Shown here: piece after piece, positions 22,534-35,769 of the stretch
How positions within the stretch are numbered: the first letter of the stretch is position 1
Layout of the letters: each line of letters starts with the position of its first letter
Source: Prinsepia uniflora
Taxonomy: Eukaryota; Streptophyta; Magnoliopsida; Rosales; Rosaceae
Reading direction: 5' to 3'
DNA length: 64,000 nt
NCBI GenBank assembly: GCA_032719365.1
Contig: CM064866.1
Span: 78,906,916 to 78,970,915 of the forward strand
The notes under the pieces: model-generated
What the model was told of the DNA's origin: nothing
Seen by the model: only the letters and a program-made list of their open reading frames with translations
Databases searched by the model: none
Made by a program: the position numbers and the translations under genes

Positions 22534-24975
22534 CTAGTGGAATCTTGATGAGATCAACATCCAAGCACTCATCATGGGGAAGGTGATTAACGCAGAAGCC
22601 TGGAGATTAGCAACTCCGGTTAAGGGCAATACAGAAGATAATGCTTTAGATGTGATGTATTTCTTTAGTAAAAAACTGAGCTACAAAGAAGAATGGAAGC
22701 ATTGAAGAGCGAAAGAAACTACATACCATAAAGAAAACTAATTCCTCATTGGCAAGAGCTGCAGTAAACTCGTTCTTTTCCAGTTTGTCTTTGATGAAAT
22801 GTTGTAACTGCATAAAGAAAGTTAAACTGTTACAAGTTTTCTGGTTGATTAGCCAACAACAGAAACAGAAGTGTCCAGGTAATGACAATAAGTGAAGTAA
22901 AAATGATAGTCCAACTTTAAAACCTTAAATAAATCTATAGAGAAAAACAAGTGAAAAGAGGTATTAAACCGCGCCCGCTGGCTTGGAGCACTTCAGATCC
23001 TAGGTAGTAGGTACCTACAACTCCTCGCCCATAAGGTCGCTCCAAACCAGAGCTTATTCATACAAAATCGAGCAGCCCTAAGCTATTGATTTATTGTAAA
23101 AAGCCTGTTGGATGACACAACAGAGGGCAGGAAAAGACCATCAAACTAATCAAAAGCCACTATTTAGCATGCACTCTTTGCATGATTCTCTCTGTAAATG
23201 ATCTATTCAACTTCCTTACAATTGAGCTTTTAAGAGGACAACATTCCGCAATGTTATGTTGGCGAAGTTTCACAAAGCTTTATGGCTCAACATATTCGAA
23301 TTTGTAAGTGATAGAATCACATGCGCTAACACTAAGCACTTGTGCCATCAAAGATTCTTGCTAAACGGAAAAGCATCAACCAAAGTTTGGAAATACTATT
23401 GTATAAAAGTAAAGGATATACGAATGTAGAAAATGCCAGACTTATGGAGGAATGTAATAAGGATGTTTCACAAGGATGACCTCAGGGTTCTCCTCCGAAC
23501 GTTGACAAATTATTTTATTTTCTGTTACGTACTAATTAACAAAAGATTTTGGTACCTACCTCATGGTGAGACCTTTTTACTGCTGCAAAGACTCTCTTCA
23601 ACTGATGCAAAGCTTGAGTGAAATAGGATCTTAAGTTAGGCCCAACCATCTTTGGCAGATGCTCATAAAAAAGGTTGTTCATGAACTGCAAGCAATCAGA
23701 TTTGATGGGTTAATATGAGATCATACTTAGAAAATGGAAAGATTTCAATGTTTAGAAGACTTATGAGGTCAAAACGGACAGGATTTAAGTCACATTTCAC
23801 AGGTAGTCAGAATATCGAACTGACTCATATATACTAGCTTATCAGAACTACTACTATGAGTATGATACCAATATTACCTTCAAGAATGTGCATCTCATAG
23901 AGATTACTCGCCATTGAAGCCTCATAGTCCTCATCTATTTATTATTTCAAAAAGACAAAGATTAGTGAATCACAAAAACCTATTGCAATAAAACTTATGA
24001 ATTTATCAAGCACAAAATCTGAAGCCAGTTTCAAGTTGGATGAAATTATCCTTACTTGTGCAATATGAAGAGCTTGCTCAAGTCGCTGAATTTGAATCCA
24101 TCGTTCTGTAATAATGTCAGCCATCTGAAAGCAAAAAGAAAAAGGCCAATGGCAAAATGAACACCACGCTAACAAACATCACACTCATAGACCATAAAGG
24201 ACTAAGCATAACAGTGTATGACCTTTTGAGCCTGAGAGGCAACCGTTTCGAGTCTATCCTCAGCATCTTGTGCTTTGGATTCTAAAACATGAAGCTCGAA
24301 GTTGTGCTTCCGTGAAGCCGCCCACAGAAGCCGTACCTAATAAGCATTCAGAACCTACTTCTCAAATCAAATAAATTCACCTACTTTCTTTAAAAATCGA
24401 AAATAGGAAAAACTTTATAAAGACACAAACCTCTTCTTCTAAAGCGTTAACCCTCTCATCAGTAGCCAATGATTCTGCCTGTGATATAAAGTTCAATATA
24501 TACCATCTGATTTTTAGTATCTAATGTTCTTTTAATTAAGCATACAATTGAAAGCCCAAGACTTGAAGTTGGGCGCGGGAAACAAACCTTGAGAGATGAT
24601 AAAACCGATTGCAAATGATAAATCTTCTGTGACATGTCGTCAATGAGCTTCTCGCGATCTTCAATACGGTCGATTTTCTCATTCAGAATTCGAATGTTTT
24701 CTGCTAAATTTGACTCTGCACAACAAATTCAATAGCTTCACCGCCGTAGCTAACAATTTACAGAAATCAAAGAAAATAAAAATAAAGCACGGGCGTGAAT
24801 CAATACCTAGGTGAGCAATCTTGACCTTCAACTGCTGGAGCGGGCAGATGGAGTGGCTGTCGTCTCCGTCGGTGGTGGACTGCGGTGAACAATTCGTGTC
24901 GGAGAGAGCGAAGAGCGGCGAGAAAAAAGCGGGAAAAAGAAAAAGTAATGGAATTAGAGGAATTGAATTTCCCAT
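22534..24975 (-). CDS. Secretory coiled-coil protein with C-terminal membrane anchor
   Basis: Nine exons join in frame: 24975-24807, 24715-24588, 24478-24431, 24336-24223, 24124-24056, 23934-23878, 23685-23560, 22807-22727 and 22599-22534. All junctions are GT..AG and the product is 285 residues. The start MGNSIPLIPLLFLFPAFF is a signal peptide (about 1-27). A Cys-containing linker (SICPLQQLKVKIAHLESN) leads into a heptad-rich helix covering roughly residues 45-140 (EKIDRIEDREKLIDDMSQK, DERVNALEEEVRLLW). After it come a conserved middle segment (MRCTFLKFMNNLFYEHLPKM) and a C-terminal hydrophobic stretch (ASALITFPMMSAWMLISS) ending two residues from a His-stop. I recognise the layout as a conserved plant family of unknown function, often labelled coiled-coil or myosin-heavy-chain-like by automatic annotation. 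Localisation to the ER or another endomembrane is inferred. Confidence 0.85.
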
Positions 24976-26173
24976 CTGCTTCACTGCTTCGTCTTCCCAA
25001 CGTCGCCTTCAGTCAATCAACTCGATCCTCAGTCGCACCGCCGTCGAGTGTAATTCAAACGATATGTCGACGATTTCTGAACGAAAACCATGAAACATAA
25101 ACACGCAGGTTTGAAACACGTGCGAAGTTCTTATTTTTGGGGAAGACACGAGACAATGTGGTGAGTTACCGACTTGGATCACGATTCGGTGGTTAGCCAT
25201 AGAAACAAGGAGGATAATTCTGCCTGTATCTTATTTCAATGGATTCACACCGAGATGTTATCAATTCACAATGTAAAGTACCATTCGATTCCTTTCGAGA
25301 GTCTCATTATCATTATGCAGTTATTCACAAGGTATCTCAATTATCATAAGTGATCATTGAACCTTTAAGTGACTAATTCGTATCAGAGTACACATCCAAC
25401 CATGCAACCAACTCATAGTACCCTGACTTGGAGACAAAAAGACACTGGTTGCTTAATGAATTCGAGCGAGCTACACGCTTGGGATAGGTTTGACCTATCT
25501 GCTTCCATTGGCGTGAGAGCTTATGAACGGGAGTAGTGACTAATATTAGCCGTAATTTCCTCTTAACACCTAAACTTGATAGTGGCCGGCAAGGAGCCGT
25601 GCCATAAAGGTCATTCTTCAGGACGAGGCCAAACCTTTAGGTTATTTTAGGTTGGTTGACAGATCGGCCCTAGGAGTACTCGGGCGATAACCCCGAGCAA
25701 TACATCTGGATCCTTATCCCATCTCAAACTAGGATTAAGAAGAGTTTCCTTGAACTACAGATCAATCAACAAAAGTCAATTTGTATTGTGACACTGATCT
25801 GTAGTCAACAAAAGTCAATTTGTATTGTGACACTCATATTTTCCTTGGCAGAGACTACAGTACTTTCCATGATAGAAATAGCGAAGTTAACTGCTTGATC
25901 CTCACCCCAAAAAAAAAAAAGAAATTTGCCCTTTATGGAGGCCATTAGAAAAACAGAAATTTGGTTACTATAACCACCAAATAATTCGCATCGCAAATAA
26001 AATCGATGCTATTTCCATATATCTTATAGAGAGAATTACATTTACTTCAGGCAATAGGCTATATGAAGCTTCATATTCATACAGCCTATAGTTATTATAT
26101 TGTTGAATTGCAGGACTACAATATATACAGAAGTAGTAGCTGTCGCATTGCAACAAGCTCAAGGCTGCTTTAG
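24976..26173. other. Intergenic region between the coiled-coil and phosphorylase genes
   Basis: This holds the 5' flank of the coiled-coil gene and the 3' flank of the phosphorylase gene. The stretch 25,440-25,730 is less AT-rich than its surroundings and may be an old transposon fragment, but no family was identified. Confidence 0.4.
25766..25834. repeat. 30-bp direct repeat with 39-bp period
   Basis: A 30-bp stretch opening TCAACAAAAGTCAATTTGTA is present at 25,766-25,795 and again at 25,805-25,834. The copies look identical and are separated by GATCTGTAG. A related GAACTACAGATCAA precedes the first copy. Confidence 0.8.
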
Positions 26174-26205
26174 ATATATCTGGAATCTCCAGATTCCAGA
26201 TATAT
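26174..26205. repeat. Perfect 15-bp inverted repeat with 2-nt loop
   Basis: ATATATCTGGAATCT, then CC, then AGATTCCAGATATAT: the two arms are exact reverse complements. It lies 80 bp beyond the stop codon of the phosphorylase gene, so it is probably in that gene's 3' UTR or just after it. It could form a very stable hairpin in RNA. A tiny foldback transposon remnant is the alternative. Confidence 0.85.
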
Positions 26206-26284
26206 GTTATTAGAAAAGCTTATTGATCTGTAAAATGAATGTTGCTACTAGGTTAGGACCGCGACCTTGAGGTTGAGGGTGAGC

Positions 26285-29200
26285 CTAGCCATCAGAAGGG
26301 AATCTGCATGGCTCGATTCCCCAAGTTTTCTCAGCATAGTCTCTGATTGTTCTATCGCTGCTGAATCTCCCAGACCCGGCTGTGCTCAGGATGCTCATCT
26401 GAGTCCATTTCTCCAGATCCGTAAATGCTTTATCAGCAGCAGCCTGTATGTATCCATACCAAGTTATACAAAACCACACTGCATATATTATTAGATAATT
26501 TGGATTGGGAGTCGGGATTACCAAGAAAACAAAACTATTACCTGAGCTTCTAAGTAGCTCTCAAAATCATAACCAAGCAGATAAAAGTCTTTACCAACCT
26601 CCACAGTATCACAAAGAGATTCAAAATAGTCTTTAAACCCAAAATAACCATCTCGGACCATCCTATAGAGATAAGAAATATTACAGAAGGATTAGAATGA
26701 GGAAACAGCCTGCTCAGAAAAGCATCTCACACAGCGGGCAAAACATTTGATTGCAAAAACCTTAGAAAACCGAAATCCAACACATGCCATCTAAAGAATC
26801 TAAGAATTCTAGACTGGCCACACAAACTAACTGGCAAAACTAAGTTTTCTCAAGTGGTTCTAATTGCATACCTTATAACACGTGCACATTGCAGTGACAT
26901 TTTAAGAGCAGATCCTTCCTCACGCAGTTTGGGGACTTCGTGAGTCTTCGCGCCAAACAAAAACTGGAGAAAGAAATTCTATGAAATACTTCAAGAGTTA
27001 CAGCCATCTTGCAAGAGTTACAGCCAAAGCACATCTCATTTGGTCCACAATGCTGGACATCCTAATCAGTTAAGCTGATTCCAAATTTCCAACTATAATC
27101 AGTTGGCTAGATAGATCTCACTCAGCTTCCATTCTTACAAAAACTCATTATGTTCAGTAAAAACCATTCATATCAAAGGTATCCTGGTATAAAACGTACC
27201 ATGTTTTCTGCCCCTATTTCTTCAATGATTTCAACTGTAGAGCCATCTTCCGTAGCTAAGAGTAAGCATCCATTCATCAAAAATTTCATGCTTCCAGTTC
27301 CAGAAGCCTCATGTCCTGCAGTGCTGATAGTAAAACTTCGTATAAATGACTATGCAAGAAATGAGTAGTAAGGCATGTGCCTATGAAATTTAGACCACCA
27401 TTAAACATGTGAGTAAAATTGATTAAAAACTATGACAAGGTAGATAATAGCCTAAGAACCAGCTTGTCCAGAAAATTTGAGCTTTACTCTTAAGTAGAAC
27501 TTGGCTAAGAATGGTAATAGAATAATAGTGTAGAAAGAACCTCAAGTGCTGTGAAAGGTCAGCCCCAGGTATTACCAATTCAGCAACCGATACATTATAA
27601 TCTGGAATAAAAACCTGGAATAACACAGAAATTTTATTAAAAGAATAACCTGATAATTTATTCTTATACTAGTTCATCTCAACATATGTAGAAAACAAGG
27701 AATGGAAGAACATTTGGAGGGATACATAATGCTCTCTCTCACCAACTTTAGAAGATCTCCTACATCAGTGTCATTATTTATTGTTTCTGCTACAGCATGA
27801 CAAAGTTTGATAACTTTCTTCGCAATTTCATAACCTGGAGCAGCTTTTCCTCCAATAATGCAGACACGAGGTACTACCTTACTCCGTTGACTTTTCTCCA
27901 TGTTCTGCAGCAAAGAGAACATCTTATAAGCTGCGGAAAAATAGCAAAGAAAGAACAAAGAAAATGAGAAGATAACTCCATCTTATAAGTTGCAGCCATA
28001 GCTTGTTCATTCTTTTCTTCGGTTACAAAAAATTTTTTAGTTACTCATCGAGTAGGCATGCACAATTTCTGTAGGGATGAAAAATAAAAAACTTCCATTA
28101 GAAGGTCTAAGGTGCTTCTTTTTTACTAATTTCTTTTAATACTATAGCATGGAATACACAGTTCTTCACCCAAGATAATCAGCTTCACCTTGATACAGTC
28201 GTATCGATGGATAATGCCTAGTATATTAAGCAACTGCCTTTTGTACTCGTGTATTCTCTTTGTCTGCACATCGAACATTGCATCTAAACTAACCTGCAGT
28301 TGCAATTGATATTCAGATGTAAGATCATAAGGAAGCTTCCGTAGACATAAAAGAAAGTAAATGAATTAGAAGTTTTAAGAACTTGCAGGCAAACCTTCAC
28401 ACCACTCATTGCTTCAATGTACTCAGCAAGCCTCATTTTATTAACCTTCTTAACCTGCAACATGAGAATATATACAATAAACAAAAGCTAGATAGAATAT
28501 TTTTTTATTCCAAAGCAGCTGCACAAATATAAAGCCGAGGGAGTACCATCATCCATTCTTGCTGAAGGTCAGCATCTGCTGCATACTCCCGCAAGCCAGC
28601 TAGAAGGTCAACATCACGGATCCAGGCTTCTGTTCCAAGCCATTTTGAGATAAGAGCACAGAGGCTGGGATTACTCACCACAATCCAGCGACGCTGAAAT
28701 TAAATTTCAATAAGTTATCACATGTACGTGCAGATAAACTCTATATTAATAAGCTATGGGTGCATCACCTGAACAATCTTTGAATATGTTATGTATGTGT
28801 CAACGCGTGCGCATATGCAAAAATAGAAAACCTCTCAAACAAAGATTCAGAGTGTGCATGCATCCATGCTAAGTTCCACTAAATCATATATCCATCAAGT
28901 CGTCACCAGCAGACAGCATCAGTCTTAAATTAATTTGGAAATATTTAAGAGAACTGCAGGAAAGTTTGAAGCACCTACATTTACTTCTCACCATAGATAT
29001 TTAAACTGAAACTATGAGGTACCCTCTGCTCCCTCAAGCCTATTTCCTATTTTGAATAGAAAAAAACTACTAGTGCCATCAAAATCCATCTTTTCAATTG
29101 TTTAATTCAGCATTCTTCTTCAACCACATAGACAGAATGGATAGTCCAATAAACATAGTAAACTTTACAAAAGATGCTATGGAGTTTATACCTGGGTAAC

Positions 29201-32200
29201 ACCATTTGTTTTGCATTGAAATTTCTCAGGCCAAAGCTCATAAAATTCCTGTGGAAGAGAAGAGATGCAAGATAAGGTATTATAGGAAGTTTGGATATCT
29301 TCAACTTAGTCATAAGCTAAGAGAAAAGGGAAAATAATGCAAGTAAAATGTTACCTTGAATAATTTTGCTTTTAATAATTCAGAATGTACTTTGGAAACA
29401 CCATTCACAGTATGGGAACATACAATCGCCAGGTTTGCCATTCGGATACTCTGTCAACTCAAATAGTAATAAATGGTGAAATCACAAATTTTTTTCTTAT
29501 CAAGACCAAAGCACAATAACATAGCAAGAATACGCGCAATGGTTAATTGCAAAATCTGCCAATGTTTAGCTGAAAGACGGGGCATCTTAAAGCGGTCAAA
29601 GAGGCGCCGAAAGGTTAGGACATTACAAAAGGTTACATAAAATACACGCCAACCACAATGGTAAAAGAAAAATCATATATATGCTAGCACCAGCATAGAC
29701 AATCAAATATACAATTAAAAACAAGGCATAATGCTTTTAGACGCACCTTTACAGCACCTTCCTCAACAATGGACATCCGAGACAACCGTTTGTAATCCAG
29801 ACCAATTCGCTTCTTCAATTTTTCCACAAACTTAAAGTTTATGTCATATATAATCTGGAGCAACAAAATTTTTATCATAATGATGTGAGTGACAAAATAA
29901 TTATATCATAAAACACTGGTTGGTCGAGATAATTCTAGGAAAGTTTACAACTAGTGATACGGTTTCTTCAGGATCAATGAAACAATAAAAAGAAAAATGT
30001 AAAGATGACTGTTGCATGAATTGAGTAAACATTTCCAAATCCTAGCATACCACTCATCTGGTTGTAAATTTGTAATAAATATAACCTGCCAAGGGTTACA
30101 AATATTTTATTGGCGGAAGGAGATTGTGAAGGTCTTCATAAACACATTTAGAAAAAAATAAACTTTCTATAGAAAAAGTCTTTAGAATCATACTTGTAAA
30201 TGGCGAGGAAGAAGACTGCCCAGTAAATCAACAGGAATTTTCTCCAACCCTTCAGCTATTACTGCATGTATTGTGAATGAAAAGATTTTGCAAACAATGT
30301 CCCACGCTTTATCCCAACCCAAATGTTCTTTATCAACAAGCACTCTCATGACCTCAGCTATTGCAAGAGATGGGTGAGTATCATTCAGCTGCAGAGCAAC
30401 CTACTTAAGAGAATAAAAAATCAGCCAACAGAAAAAGAAAAAAAAAATTATAATATCCCTTAATTTATTGAACGTAAAACGATAATCTAAAACAATCCCT
30501 AACGACACTGGCAGCTTGAAGTGAGCCGCGAGATTGACTGAGAACATGATTATACTGGGAACTAATAATATCAATCAGAAACCAAAATGATTTCCAAGAA
30601 AGAAGAAAAGAACATCATCTCATGATCAAAGTTTTCATGGAGTAAGAACCATTGCAAGTAGTAACAAGCTTTCTTTCCTACAAATCAATATATGATGAAA
30701 TTTAAAACACATATTACTGAGATTTAAACCTTATCTGGAAATTCATCAAAGTTACTGTGAGCCTCTTTAAACCTCCGGATTATGTCTTGTATGGATGCGG
30801 AGACAAAGAAATATTGTTGTTTTAACCGCAGTTCCTTCCCCTGTAAGATGGAAAGAAGTGAGAACGGAAAAACTACTACATTGTAAGATACGAAAGAGTG
30901 GAAATGTATATGAGTCAATCTGCTTAGGAAATAGAGCTAGATAGCTGAGTTGATGACTTTTCTTCCAAACTTCTAAGAGACTACAGATTCTCAGAAACAT
31001 GCAGATAAAAAAAAAAGGGACAAACAATAGAAATATGTATTTTAGTTGGTCAAAGAAGTAAACATGGTTTCCCAACATAATATATAATAGATTGTACACG
31101 ACCTCAAAGATGTAAAATGTTTACATGATGAGCAGAAAGTCAGGAGAATATCAGCACAATTATAATTACACTGCAAAAACCTTAAGTTTGAATATCAAAC
31201 TGTCTATAAAATTCTTATACTAGATGAAAATATACTAATAATTGCTCTGGCATATACAGAAACCTTAATGTTAAGCATTAAGGATCTTCATCTCATTGAA
31301 TTAGCCAGTTCTGCACAGACATAGCATCTTTGATACAACTAAATATATTTCCAATTTATTTGGCTGAGGATTGTCAAAATACATTATAAATATTAAATAA
31401 ACAATAAATACCAACATTAAAAAGAAACAAGCAAACCTGAAATGAACGGTCATCAGGGTACAAAACACTACTGATATTTTCTGCTTTCTGTCTACTAAAA
31501 ACAGCATTGATGTAATCCCCAGTATTAAAAGATTCCTGCATACGAGGAATATTGCATAGAAACATTAGCCAATCCTAAAATTTCTATGAGGCAAGAGATG
31601 GCTTCCATCAAAACTTGAAAAAATTGGACAGAAACAGTGTAGCTACTTTTTATTTGGTTTCTGTGAGACAATAAAAATGCATTTCTGGATATACATAATA
31701 TAGTAAGAAATTACCATATCATGTTGATCACTTGGTTTTCCGGACCATAAGCGGAGAGTAATGGTATTCCTTGTTCCATAACCAGGTATAGGATTATCAT
31801 AAGCCACAGCTTCTACCTATCAGTGTGGAGACAAACCACCAAGCTGAAATAACCAATTATATACATAGTGCTTACAAGATGCAAACCATCTTGCATATAT
31901 AAATTGAGCAACATCAAAAGATTGGTAGAAGGAATGCAGCCTTATAATCCAATAGAGTTTATTGTCTTACCACTTCTCCAGGGTTCCAAACTTTAAATTT
32001 TTCTCCATTCAAATTTTCCTCTTCAACTGACCCATAGAACTTATCCATGTAGATAATAGTAAGAAAAATTAGCAGAAGCTTTTGAAGTTTCAGAAGATAA
32101 AATAGATATCAAATTAATCTTACTACTAGTGAGGAATAGATACTTTAGACAGGAGGATAGTACCTTCACTGGATACGTTACATGAATCCGCTCTGTCTCC

Positions 32201-34726
32201 CAAGGATTTCCAAAGTTCAACCAAAAATCGGGTTGTTCATGTTGGAAACCATCCATTATAACCTGGCGAAATAAACCATATTGGTACCGTAGTCCATAAC
32301 TGCAAATTGAAGATGCAACATCACCAAATAATATCCCATGTAAGAAATTGTTGACAAAAAAACTAGTTCCGTAATTAAAATGGTGTGAAGTTTTCATATT
32401 GATTGATCCATTCAGATCCCAAAGCTATCAAGCATGCAATTGCAAAATATTACAACTTGCAATATAAGTAAGACCAATAAAATCATGTACAATGTGACCA
32501 ATAGCCTATTGGGTTCTCCAAAGAGCGTTCCTATTGTACTTTATACAGTGTAAAGTATCATATCTACTGCATTCGTACATAGAATGGGAATAATAGCTCA
32601 CATAATAAAGGAATCCTCCCTTGCCTGGTCTTCCCTTTCTTGAAGGAGGAAATAGACAGAGAGTTAAAAGTATTATTACTTAAATTATTTTACAGAAGGT
32701 CCACATACCCCCATGCAGGATAGTCCAGAGTTGCCATAGAATCCATTTGGCAAGCAGAAAGACGAGCTAGGCCACCATTACCAAGGGCAGCATCTCCTTC
32801 CTTGAAACATACAAAAATTAAAAAAAATAAAAATTAACTTATCTATAACAGAATTATATGTACTACTGATGACACATGGATAACAATCATCTATCTATCT
32901 CTTCAATTGAAGGCAAAGTAAATATGATATCCCAAAGTAAATATGTTATCCCTTTTAATAAGTATTTGATATGTCCATGCCAGCAATAGCAGCCAATGAG
33001 ATACTATGTTTTATTGATGCCAATACAAAAATTAGACAGAGATTTGAATTCATCTCAAGATATCATAATGGGAATAACATCAATGACAGATAAACTCCAA
33101 AAACTGTTTTCATGTTGTTCCACTTAAGTGGAAATAAGGGTGACAGGTAGTGGGTTATTCCCTACAAAGGAACTTCCCACACACATATTGAAATGAGGAA
33201 CATTCCGTCATTTCATATAGATTTTATTCACTATCTATATTAAGGGGCATGTTCATACCACTACAGAGAAAGATTTTCTACACAGTAATACAAGAAACAA
33301 AACAAGGAATTTATCAAAATGTCCTCACTGTATATTCACGGTAATAATTTTTTAGGACTCAAAGCCAAGCTCGTCTAAATTTGTGCACACTAACCTGCTC
33401 TGCCAAAACCTCAAACTCAAAGCCAAGCTGGTTTAAAGCATGTGCATATTGGTCCCGGATGCCAAGGTTGATGACACTATTTGACAAGGAACGACCTGAA
33501 AGTTCAATAACAAATTGCATTTCAGCGGCAAAGCCAGCCACTAAATCAAGAAAATATATGCAGCACATGAATTGGGAAAGTCATTTCAATACAAGATCAA
33601 AACAAACACTATCAATTAGTCTATAGAGGCTTATGACCAACGGGCACTAGCATCACAAAAAGTACAATTTTATGTATAAAACACCAACGGAGGTACATAA
33701 ATACCCATCAGAAACTCAAGGGAGAGGAAGTAGACGCGCTTAGGGTCTTTCCTCCGGAAGTGAAGTTGAGTATCATGCGAACGTTCAACCAACCGGTCTC
33801 TTACACTATGTGCTAAAGCCTGCGAATGTTCATAAGAATTTAAGTTAATATACAATTGATGACTTTAATAAAAATCAGAGAACCCAAATAAATAAAAAAA
33901 CCATAAGTAATTAAAAAGAAGAACTTTTCCCGTCAGTTACTCTGTTGCCAAATTTGGAAACTACTGAAACGAAACCAACAGGAAAAAATCCCAAATATTT
34001 TTACAAATAAATTACTGAATAGAGAAGAATCACCTGATAAGCCTCAAAATCATCGAAGCTAAAGCGGGACCTGGCCACCGTGTACTCAACGTGATGAAGA
34101 ATATCCTTCTGAAGGCTAATGGAGTCATTTTTCAAAAACCCATCCATTAGCCCGAACATCCTCTCGGCCTTGGCACCATCCGAGCCCATGCCCGGGAACA
34201 AACCCGACCCGGGCCTGCGGATCACGACGCCTCTCGTGGTGGTACATACAGGACCCACCGAAACCGAACCATCGTCTTCGATGGCGTCCGTCAGTGCATT
34301 CTTAATCCTCTCGAGGCTTTCCGGGTCGGCGATTTTCGCTCCGTGAGAATCGGTGACGAAGAACCGTTTAATGAAGTACTCGCCTTCAAATTCGACGGTG
34401 GCTTTGTCGACGTGGAGGCCGAGGACTTTGAAGACACGGGTGATGACTTGGAGGAGGCCAATGCGGTTGCGTGCTCGGATCACGAAGAGGGTGGCGGAGG
34501 GGTCGGATTCAGACTCTGAGTTTTCGACCGTGGCGGAGGGCGGTTGGCCGGCAGAGGCTCGTATTGATTTTGCGACATAAGTGCTAGTATGGAGGATTGA
34601 TGATCGCGGCGATAGCGAGAAGGTACGAGAATGTGAGGGAAATGGAGCGAAAATAGTGGTGGAAGATGTGAATGCTAGCTTTGATTGGTGATTGATGGTG
34701 AGGAATTGTGACGATATCTTCGCCAT
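26285..34726 (-). CDS. Plastid-type alpha-glucan phosphorylase with N-terminal ACT domain
   Basis: Glycogen/starch phosphorylase (EC 2.4.1.1 family) releases glucose-1-phosphate from alpha-1,4-glucans using PLP. Twenty-two exons give 1009 residues: 34726-34034, 33819-33705, 33495-33395, 32800-32709, 32299-32164, 32039-31971, 31816-31715, 31535-31437, 30840-30730, 30400-30194, 29854-29747, 29450-29355, 29248-29192, 28693-28547, 28454-28395, 28293-28189, 27904-27743, 27614-27541, 27323-27200, 26963-26872, 26662-26542, 26443-26285. All junctions are GT..AG. Residues 1-55 look like a transit peptide. An ACT domain (about 79-150, FVIRARNRIGLLQVITRVFK) precedes the phosphorylase domain, which starts near 200. 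Seen: ALGNGGLARL (about 309-318), QLNDTHPSLAIAEVMRVL, KRIHEYKRQLLN (743-754), IIGGKAAPGYEIAK, and EASGTGSMKF with the PLP lysine at 858. The insertion typical of plastid L-type phosphorylase is absent. The block normally YTNHTVLPEALE reads FTIHAVIAEGLE. Databases usually call such genes 'glycogen phosphorylase 1-like' (recalled, not checked). Activity and ACT ligand are unknown. Confidence 0.92.
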
Positions 34727-35769
34727 TGTAGGATGCGGGGATTGGGAGGGATCACATTAGCGTCTAGAGAGAGTCTCAGAGAGAGCTTGGGCGTCTGGAG
34801 ATGGAAGAAGGAGGAGGTACTTTGAGTGCAATCACGGAGGTGACCAACCGCGATGGTAGGGGTTGGGTTGAAACCTAATGCTTGTATACCATTAACAGCG
34901 TTTACTTGTTTTAATGTTTGTATATTAAACAAAATAGGAGCTTATTACACCATTTTTTAATTTAAAAATTTCTTAACAGAATTTCTAAATAATAAATTTC
35001 ACATTTATCCTCTTATATTTTAATAAAGAGAATGTGTGGGTTATTGAGAATTACTTTAAATAATTAAAAATAACATTTTCTTTGTTTATTCTTTTTGCCT
35101 CCCCTTAGTATTTGATTTCTTTGGTCTCTTGGGTCCTTTAATATATTATGCATATAATAAAGTCCGTATTGTTTGGGATTCAATGGAAGGGTATACATTT
35201 TTTTTTTTTGGTCTGAGGGTGTTGAGATGGTGGTGAATAATCGTACGACATAGGGTTTAATTCTTGAAGATAAATAAATTTAAAAGAATTTTTGAAGAAT
35301 TATTGCTTTTAATTATCTTACTTTAAGTTAGGTTAGATACTCATATTATTTTTAAAATGAGCAAGTGAAAAAAAAAATTATAAATAAGAGTAATGTTTTT
35401 ATAATCCTCAATATAATCTTATAATAAAAAAATTAAAATAAAAATGAATGTTGAAATCATGATAGATTTTGGTAAGTGTTTTTTAGATTGTGCTGGACTA
35501 ATTTACAATTGAATGACATTGGTTGTAATTTATATAAAAACTATGGTCTATTTTAAATTATATAGTTTGAATAAAAACTATGGTCTATTTATATAAAAAT
35601 TATGGTCTAATTTACAATTGTGGTGGACCTATGAGTTAATTGCCCTAAATGTTATTATAAATAGGAAATGTTTTTATTCTTTTTAAATAATGTTATAATA
35701 CACAATAAGTTGTTGGATTTCAAACTTGAAACCATATGGTTAATTGAAAATATTGAGTTTGATAATCAG
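34727..35769. other. Upstream region of the phosphorylase gene, AT-rich
   Basis: No gene was recognised. About 35,540-35,620 contains several tandem-like copies of ACTATGGTCTATTT. The first 200 bp next to the start codon are GC-richer and likely hold the 5' UTR and promoter, but no clear TATA box was fixed. Confidence 0.4.
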
